Shown: piece after piece, positions 58,517 to 64,000 of the stretch
Layout: the number at the start of each line of letters is the position of its first letter
Numbering within the stretch: position 1 is the stretch's first letter
NCBI GenBank assembly: GCA_027575805.1
Contig: JANBPU010000017.1
Coordinates: 108,976 to 172,975 of the forward strand
Length of the DNA stretch: 64,000 bases
Direction of reading: 5' to 3'
Source of the DNA: Mycoemilia scoparia
Lineage: Eukaryota; Kickxellomycota; Kickxellomycetes; Kickxellales; Kickxellaceae
Notes under the pieces: generated by a model
Databases searched by the model: none
Seen by the model: only the letters and a program-made list of their open reading frames with translations
What the model was told of the DNA's origin: nothing
Translations under genes and position numbers: made by a program

Positions 58517-59530
58517 TCAGTATCTTATATTTCCCCCTCTTGCTCTTATAACTGCACCAATGTGTCTAGGCATTGATTCAATGAGGTTCTTACAGGTTTC
58601 AACTGATATTCCATTCCAAATAATATCTACACGATCCCAAAGCTCATCATCATTCTTTGGTTTGGTAGGATATAGTTTGAGTTCCTACTTTATATACAAC
58701 CATAGGTATTTAATAGAGTTAGCCTCAGGGGATTATGCAGGGTACTCAAGAATCTTAATCTTGTTACTCCTGAGCCATGACTTGGTCTTTTTAGCTGTAT
58801 GTTTAGGGTCATTGTCATACTGGAAAATTAGATTAAAAATTTTATCACTGTAATGCTCCATTGAGTCAATAAGGTAGGTTCTAGAAATATGCTTATTGTC
58901 TTTAGCATTTATATACCAATCTATTCTGCAGATATAACCAGGACCATATGCAGTAAAGCATCCTTAAACTATGATTGATTTATTATTATACTTTAAGGTA
59001 GGAGTGGCATGTCGACCTCTTAGTTTATTATCAAGCTTTTTCCAGTAGGATTCATGACCATCAGAATACTAGAGATTGATCTTTATTTCATCACTAAAAA
59101 AGACCTGAGACTGCTTTGGAAATTTCTAAGTAAAATGCCTTTGTGCAAAAATACATCTATGCTGTCTATGAATTACCTCAAGTAATATGTGCTTCTGCTT
59201 TGCAAAGGTACCAAGTTTATTATATTTTAGAAAACAGGCAATAGTATCTCTGCTGACATAAACTTAGCAGTTTGATTGGAGCTCATATTAGATAGCTGTA
59301 GCAGTAGGAGTTCTACCTATAGGAGTAAGATGGCTGATTACAACTCTATCACATTAGGTAAGCTTCCTTGGGTGGCCTCCCAGACTCTTTGGGATGACTC
59401 CTGAGCTCTATTGGTACCAACAATTAATAGTTTGATAGTTCATACTAGTAATACTCTCAACTTTTCTGCTACTTTTTCCCTCATTATACATTTTGATTAC
59501 AAGCTTATTCTTAATAGGTAGATATCCCAT
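58517..59530 (-). pseudogene. Degenerate Tc1-like transposase
   Basis: From ATG 59530 to TGA at 58517-58519 the frame is exactly 338 codons, the normal Tc1 length, with no net frameshift. It starts with a helix-turn-helix-like segment (NKLVIKMYNEGKSSRK) and a GGHPRKL AT-hook-like motif. The catalytic region reads FFSDEIKINL, then QYDNDPKHTAKKTKSWL, and ends SMPRHIGAVIRARGGNIRY. I count nine in-frame internal stops, all TAA or TAG. The third catalytic acid, expected as Glu in the NPIENLW-type motif, is Lys (AAA at 58709-58711, context SIKYLW). The element is therefore dead. Confidence 0.92.
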
Positions 59531-59645
59531 TTAAATAAATTAAAAATAGTATAAGTTTATAAAGCTGATGGTAAAAAATAAGTATGTAAAATATAAAAGA
59601 AAATAAAGAAGTTTTGGTAGAGATATGCTCTATTACATTCCTTTG

Positions 59646-59861
59646 GTTCAAAATCAGCATAACTGTCTCATTTTATATATTTTACATTTTTACCTATTTC
59701 TTAATCAATTTTTAATTAAATCAGTTAATTTTAATATAAATTATAGGTTCCCCCTACCTTGTTTACTGCTCCAAATTTCAGCTAATTTGGTTGGCTAATC
59801 ATGGAGAAAATTAAACTTTTTGTATCCTATAAATAAAATGAGACAGTTTTGCTTGCCACTG
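59646..59861 (-). repeat. Right terminal inverted repeat of the Tc1/mariner element
   Basis: This is the inverse of 58290-58505, with about six mismatches. It carries the same pair of facing TGAGACAG motifs. Confidence 0.9.
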
Positions 59862-60173
59862 TATTTCAACCTTGTAATTTTTACACTCCCTCACATTTCG
59901 ATGACTGAAATTAATGTATGTATATATAAACACCTCAATGTCTAAAGCACATCCTAATTGTAGAATTCAATATTTATAATCTATATAGTTGAATTTAGCT
60001 GTGACTGTACTTTAAAGAACACACTTTACAAAAACTTGAAGCTCTGTCCATTCATCTGTTTCTACAATCACTTACTATGGTGTATTATTTAAATGCTTGA
60101 ATTGAACAAATATTGTTATATAAAGACTTTTATTGTAAGTAAATAACCAACTTATCATAACTCCTAAACACTA
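59862..60173. other. AT-rich spacer between Tc1 and Mutator remnants
   Basis: This 312-bp, very AT-rich interval has no ORF, repeat or RNA I can identify. Confidence 0.4.
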
Positions 60174-60913
60174 TTAATTAGGACATTGTGTTGTTTTATA
60201 GTGAGAACAACCACATTCTTTGCACTTGACAGTACACTTGCGACACTTGGGAGTTTGCTCAATTATGTTACAATTGTTATTAAATGTTTAGTGAAGCAAT
60301 AGCTATTGGTCATCTTTATTAGCAGAACTTTGCAAGTGTATTTATTGTGGCCTCACTTGCCACAATTGCTGCAGTGTCCCCTTGAGCTTCTAATTTTAAG
60401 TCTTGTCCGATAACGCTGTTTTTTCAGTCTACTAACCTTTACTTTGATTATTGGGGGCTTCACTGGGTTAATATCCTCAAGTGTGTTTATGTCAATTAGC
60501 TAGATCTTACTAGAGTATAAACATTTAAGAGAATCTACCCTATAAGTTGAATGAGCAAAATCCTCGGGTTTAAATTTACATGAGGTGATAGCAGCAGCAG
60601 CATGTTCACATGGAAAAAGCTATTCTTGAAAATCACCACATGAACATTTCAGCCCCTTAAGATCAACAATTCTATATAAGTTTTGACTTTTAACTACATA
60701 TTCAAAGTTGCCCACTTGATTGATAACCCATTCTCCTCCATTACATTTTTTCTCCTCATAAATGGCTGCTACCATTGGTGCAAATGTTCTATCATTAAGC
60801 CTTGTGTAGAAACTATGTCGCTTATAGAGCAGGGTTGCTACCTTTTCAAGCCAATCTCGAAACATTTCAAGTGCAGGTGTCAATCCATAAGATTGGCTGC
60901 AATAAACAACCAA
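60174..60913 (-). pseudogene. Mutator-like (MULE) transposase C-terminal remnant
   Basis: The minus strand reads MFRDWLEKVATLLYKR and VINQVGNFEYVVKSQNLYR, then a SWIM zinc finger (KCSCGDFQE, one stop, LFPCEHAAAAI), the usual C-terminal signature of Mutator transposases. Downstream is a zinc knuckle (CSNCGK, one TGA, GHNKYTC) and, after a frameshift, a second Cys-rich knuckle (CRKC, CKECGC) ending at TAA 60174-60176. The N-terminal catalytic domain is absent: upstream sequence is an LTR, so the gypsy element probably inserted into or beside it. Confidence 0.8.
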
Positions 60914-61185
60914 GTAAAACCTTTTGTAAAATATAAGACTTGTATAATAAATATATACCTATAACTAAATCCTTTCAACCTAAAGTTTATTTCAAACAAT
61001 TAGTAAAGAATTAGTAATGTATATAAAAAGATAAAAGAAAACTATCTATTGTTCCTAATGTTCCGAACAAGTATCCTCAGGATCCATTATTCAGAACATT
61101 CGGAAACCCTTGGAATATTCCGAAGATTTGGAATAATCCAAATCAAATAATGATTAGGCTATGATTATCTCATGGCCTATCATCA
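60898..61185 (-). repeat. Probable 3' LTR of the gypsy element (end approximate)
   Basis: The LTR starts TGATGATAGGCCATGAG on the minus strand directly after a polypurine tract at 61186-61200. It contains AATAAACTTTAGGTTGAAAG, closely similar to the segment at 63054-63076 in the inserted LTR. The end at 60898 is chosen at a CA dinucleotide next to the MULE frame and is uncertain. Confidence 0.6.
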
Positions 61186-61200
61186 TTCCCCTCCAAAGAG
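61186..61200 (-). other. Polypurine tract of the gypsy element
   Basis: The minus strand reads CTCTTTGGAGGGGAA immediately before an LTR-like TG, the standard plus-strand priming site next to a 3' LTR. Confidence 0.65.
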
Positions 61201-61212
61201 AAGCCTCGGGGT

Positions 61213-61800
61213 TCAGGAGGTTCGGTGTTGATGTGTGTGATGCCTTGGTGCTTGACGACTAGGGTTTTCTCTTCGGAACTCAGCGGCAAGGTTCCGCATG
61301 TCCTGGTAGCCTCTCCATGTTCTGAAATGGTAATGGCATCTTCCCCAAGCGATGATGAGGAATTGGAGATCGATATCATGCAAGAAGGTGAGAAGATTCT
61401 GTGAATTTGGAGACTTAAAGTCATCCAAGATGACGTCGCGGAGAACACCTCGGCAGCAGTGTACTCTTCCTAAATTGAACCATTCCAGTTCTTCCAATTC
61501 TTTGTAAGGTTCGGTTATTTCAGGCTGTTCTAGTTCTGCCTGAATATTGCGACAGGTAATTCGTATCTCCGGAGTTGCTTGGGGACGAGTGGGTGCTCTT
61601 GTTGGTGAGTGTTCCTGGGTTTCCGACTCTTCCTGTATAGTGTTGTACCGGTGATGTTCTCTCTGTGATCGTCCTCGTTCGAGTCTGTGGTCTTGGGTGG
61701 AGTCTGCTTTCCAACCATTCCCTCGCAGTAGTGACGTCCTCGTTTGTCACTTGCAACTCTTCCTGTATGGTTGCCCATTCTAGCATTGGGCTTGCCATTG
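61213..61800 (-). other. Additional open frame downstream of the chromodomain
   Basis: One minus-strand frame stays open for about 190 codons (roughly 61790 to 61213) and ends AEFRRENPSRQAPRHH. It contains GRVHCCRGVLRDVILDDF and FLHDIDLQFLIIAWGRCHYH. A different frame overlaps its 5' part and supplies an ATG (MASPMLEWATIQEEL). I recognise no domain. It could be a pol tail displaced by a frameshift or a separate third ORF of the element. Confidence 0.45.
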
Positions 61801-61876
61801 CCTCTTATACTAGGACTCTTATTCTCAATGGGAGCGCGTCCACTTCATCGGCCTATGGGTTTGGCCTTTGCATTAG

Positions 61877-63936
61877 TCATTGGTTGATTGTAAACTCGGA
61901 AATACAGGGAATTGTGTGATTTATTCCTGCTCTCTCAGGCATTATCTGAATCCTTTTTATACCTTTTTGTGCTATGCTATCGAACAGGTCAGGTAGCGCT
62001 TGATCTCTAAATGCCTCGCAACATTCCCAAGTTGCCTGTTCCTTGGGGTAGCCATGCCAGTGTACCAGGTATTCTTTTATGCCTTTATCAGTGATCCTGG
62101 TGTCACTGATGAAATCAACTTCAAAATGATCCGGTTCTGGTTCTGGATCACGGTCCAAAATCACTATCTGACTCACAGTATAATTGCGCGGGAAGATGTC
62201 ACCCCCCTCCAAACGAAGAGAGTAGGTGCTGCCAGCAGTGACTCGGTCAATGACGTAGGGGCCATCAAAACGAGGAGCGCCCTTGGGAGAAGTCGGAAAA
62301 ATCTGAGCTAGAACTGAGTTGCCAACCTTGGGAGAAATCAAAGCGTTAGTAGTATCGAATCGCTTCTTTGCCTCAAACTGATGATCTAACAAATTCTTGA
62401 CGATGGTGGCATAGATGATTAAATCACAGAATTCAGTGAGCTGTTCCAAATTAATCAGAGCGCCATTAGTCACATTGCTATAATCTATAGGGAAGTTAAA
62501 TGGTCTTCCAAACATAGTGGTAGCAGTGTCCATTCCGATAGATTTATTAAATCGAGCATTCAAAGCGAACTGAACAAATGGAAGATGACAGTCCCATTCA
62601 GTGAGCATACCTTCGGTGATTTTCCATAGAGCTTGTTTGACGTTCTGAACATTATGCTCAGCTAATCCATTTCCATGTGGATGATATGGCATTAGGAAGT
62701 GGTGATGAATGCCCTGGTTTTCTGCCAGGTGGCATAGGGATTGATTGCTAAATTCCATGCCATTATCAGATTGGATAATCTTTGGAAATCCAAAGCTTCC
62801 GAAAATACGGGTTAAAGCATGTTGGGCCGTAGCCCACATGGTCCGTCCCGAATGATCCCAGATGGGATTATTTCGTCCTGAACGATTCAGGATCGCCCTG
62901 AACAACTTTCAGTTGATCAGAGTGATTCTGAATCAATCATGATTATAATCTAAGGACTGCATTCCTCATTTACCTTTTATTAGTTTAATTTAGTTTAATG
63001 AAGAGTTTCGCTATCTTCATTACCTTTTATAGAATCATACTTTTATTTGTTTAAAAATAAAGTTGTGGTTGAAAGGATTTGAAGAGTTATAGTTAAACCT
63101 TATTGTTTCCCAATTAAGATCATTCTTTCCTGTCCATTTCCATTCAGGACGATTCTTTATTGTTGTTCCTTATTCACACCCCTTTTCCCCGTTCAGATTC
63201 ATCCTGAACGACATTCTTATTCTGCTATCCATGCACCCTTGTGCTTTTCCCTCCTTTACTGTTCTGAACGATTCTTAACCGTTCTGAACGAAAGTCTTTT
63301 CAGTGACAACTTATCCAGAACAGTTGAGGCTTGTCCCGAACGACCCTGGTCTGTCCAAGCATATGTAACTTCCACTGCAGATTTGCGTGGTAGGGGTGCG
63401 AGTATAACGAAATGAGTGCATATATCTACTATTACCAAGATATAGCAATTGTTGCTCTCTGTGCGGCGGAGTGGTCCTGCAAGATCAATAGCCACATGAT
63501 CCATAGGGTATTTGGAGTTCACAGGTGTCAAAGGCTGGTATCGCATCTTCCGAGGGTTGAATTTGATGCATTGTTCGCAGCTGCATACTAACTTCTCAGC
63601 GTCACTCCTCAATGATGGCCATTCATAGCCTTGCTAGCGGATAGACACCACCAATGTCTTCGCTCCAAAATGACCGAGATCATGTACTGTTTGTAGTAAT
63701 TCCCTCTGTTTGGAGATCTCCAGTGTGATGAAATTATCTGTTGATTTAATTCCCTTGGTAATCTTCCGAATAGAGTGAGGGATGTTTTCCCTGCAGGAGA
63801 GAATGTCCGGAACAATGTTATCGATCCCAGGACAATGGACAATGTCAAAATTGTACTCCTGGATGGTGAGAAACCATTGTATCAACATGGGACTCAGCTC
63901 CTTGTGCGTCCTAAGCCACACTACACTACCGCAAAA
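61877..63936 (-). pseudogene. Ty3/gypsy pol: RNase H end, integrase, chromodomain (interrupted)
   Basis: The minus strand reads EYNFDIVHCPGIDNIVPDIL (RNase H/linker), a His-His...Cys-Cys integrase finger (HDLGHFG ... CSCEQC) broken by one TAG at 63634-63636, and the integrase core. The three acidic residues are visible in HVAIDLAGPL, IIQSDNGMEF and GNGLAEHNVQ. A chromodomain follows: EVDFISDTRITDKGIKEYLV then HWHGYPKEQATWECCEAF. The integrase core is split by a 537-bp LTR-like insertion (62820-63356). The flanking frame lengths agree after removing it with one copy of the AAGCA duplication, so apart from that and the TAG the frame looks intact. Confidence 0.9.
62820..63356 (+). mobile_element. 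Solo-LTR-like insertion in the gypsy integrase
   Basis: The insertion begins TGTTGGGCCGTAGCCC and is flanked by AAGCA at 62815-62819 and 63357-63361 (a 5-bp duplication; read as 4 bp AGCA it would end in the canonical CA). It contains AATAAAGTTGTGGTTGAAAG, matching the probable 3' LTR at 60898-61185, and many GTTCNGAAC-like motifs. It has no coding capacity. Orientation is opposite to the host element. Confidence 0.8.
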
Positions 63937-64000
63937 TTCAAAGTCTGAGACGTAGAATACTAAGTCTAGGACGTAGTATTGAGATTTTATAGATATAATA

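Larger units (their letters stand above)
58290..59861 (-). mobile_element. Tc1/mariner-family transposon with 216-bp terminal inverted repeats
   Basis: The element begins CAGTGGCAAGCAAAACCGTC and ends with its inverse, flanked on each side by TA (58288-58289 and 59862-59863), the canonical Tc1 target duplication. It is 1572 bp long. Left (58290-58505) and right (59646-59861) inverted repeats are both 216 bp and differ at only about six positions, mostly transitions. The central 1140 bp contains a degenerate transposase on the minus strand. Confidence 0.95.
61186..64000 (-). mobile_element. Ty3/gypsy chromovirus, 3' part, running past the window edge
   Basis: The window holds the end of RNase H, the integrase, the chromodomain, an extra downstream ORF, the polypurine tract and a probable 3' LTR on the minus strand. 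Gag, protease and reverse transcriptase lie beyond 64000 or are lost. Near 63939-63981 two about 20-bp direct repeats (AAGTCTGAGACGTAG / AAGTCTAGGACGTAG) appear where the RNase H frame becomes poor. Confidence 0.9.

Noticed and set aside
58491..58853. 120-codon plus-strand ORF
   Set aside because: It is antisense to the transposase and lies across the Tc1 terminal repeat; no motif of its own.
58517..59530. Alternative genetic code with TAA/TAG as Gln
   Set aside because: Host genes end in TAA/TAG normally (for example RCC1, YHM2, the ADP/ATP carrier), two stops replace Trp rather than Gln, and a catalytic Glu is lost by G-to-A.

Overview
The window is nuclear DNA of a filamentous or early-diverging fungus. 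Nearly every gene is split by short GT-AG introns (about 50-120 nt) and encodes a conserved eukaryotic protein. The set fits a fungus: MSS51, YHM2, HEL2, HAP5, TEA/ATTS and MATA-HMG type transcription factors, and a delta-12 desaturase. CDK10-like, CLASP, MCTS1-like, SAMHD1-like and GT25 genes beside them suggest a lineage outside the budding yeasts (zygomycete or zoosporic type), but the sequence does not fix the species. Exon boundaries were read by hand from splice consensus, phase and protein conservation; no transcript data were used.

Layout. 0.4-24.8 kb: RNA15/CSTF2 (+), YMC1-type mitochondrial carrier (-), GT25 glycosyltransferase (-), ribosomal P2 (-), MSS51 (+), RCC1 (+), YHM2 citrate/oxoglutarate carrier (+), CDK10-like kinase (+), delta-12 fatty acid desaturase (+), TAF11 (-), SPT2 (-), TMA20/MCTS1 (-), ADP/ATP carrier (+). 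25-57.5 kb: HEL2/ZNF598 (+), SAMHD1-like dNTPase (+), HAP5/NF-YC (-), CLASP (-), TEA-domain factor (-), importin beta-1 (-), an 83-residue membrane protein (+), a MATA-HMG-box factor (+), NOP2 (+), thioredoxin reductase (-). The last 6.5 kb (57.5-64 kb) has no host gene. It holds a complete but decayed Tc1/mariner element, the C-terminal remnant of a Mutator-like transposase, and a Ty3/gypsy chromovirus running off the window edge whose integrase is split by a solo-LTR-like insertion.

The genes are housekeeping and do not form one pathway. Recurrent themes are mitochondrial transport and biogenesis (three SLC25 carriers, MSS51), transcription and chromatin (TAF11, SPT2, HAP5, TEA, HMG), Ran-dependent transport (RCC1 and importin beta) and translation or ribosome quality (P2, TMA20, HEL2, NOP2).

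The least expected material is between genes. Two families of short terminal-inverted-repeat elements, here called MITE-A (six copies, about 130-160 bp) and MITE-B (eight copies, about 90-120 bp), are scattered over introns and intergenic DNA and tend to sit next to each other. Other points of note are two GC-AG introns in one kinase gene, a 1-nt frame break in importin beta, a fold-back palindrome beside an assembly gap in an SPT2 intron, and a Tc1 transposase with nine in-frame TAA/TAG stops but no TGA and no net frameshift.
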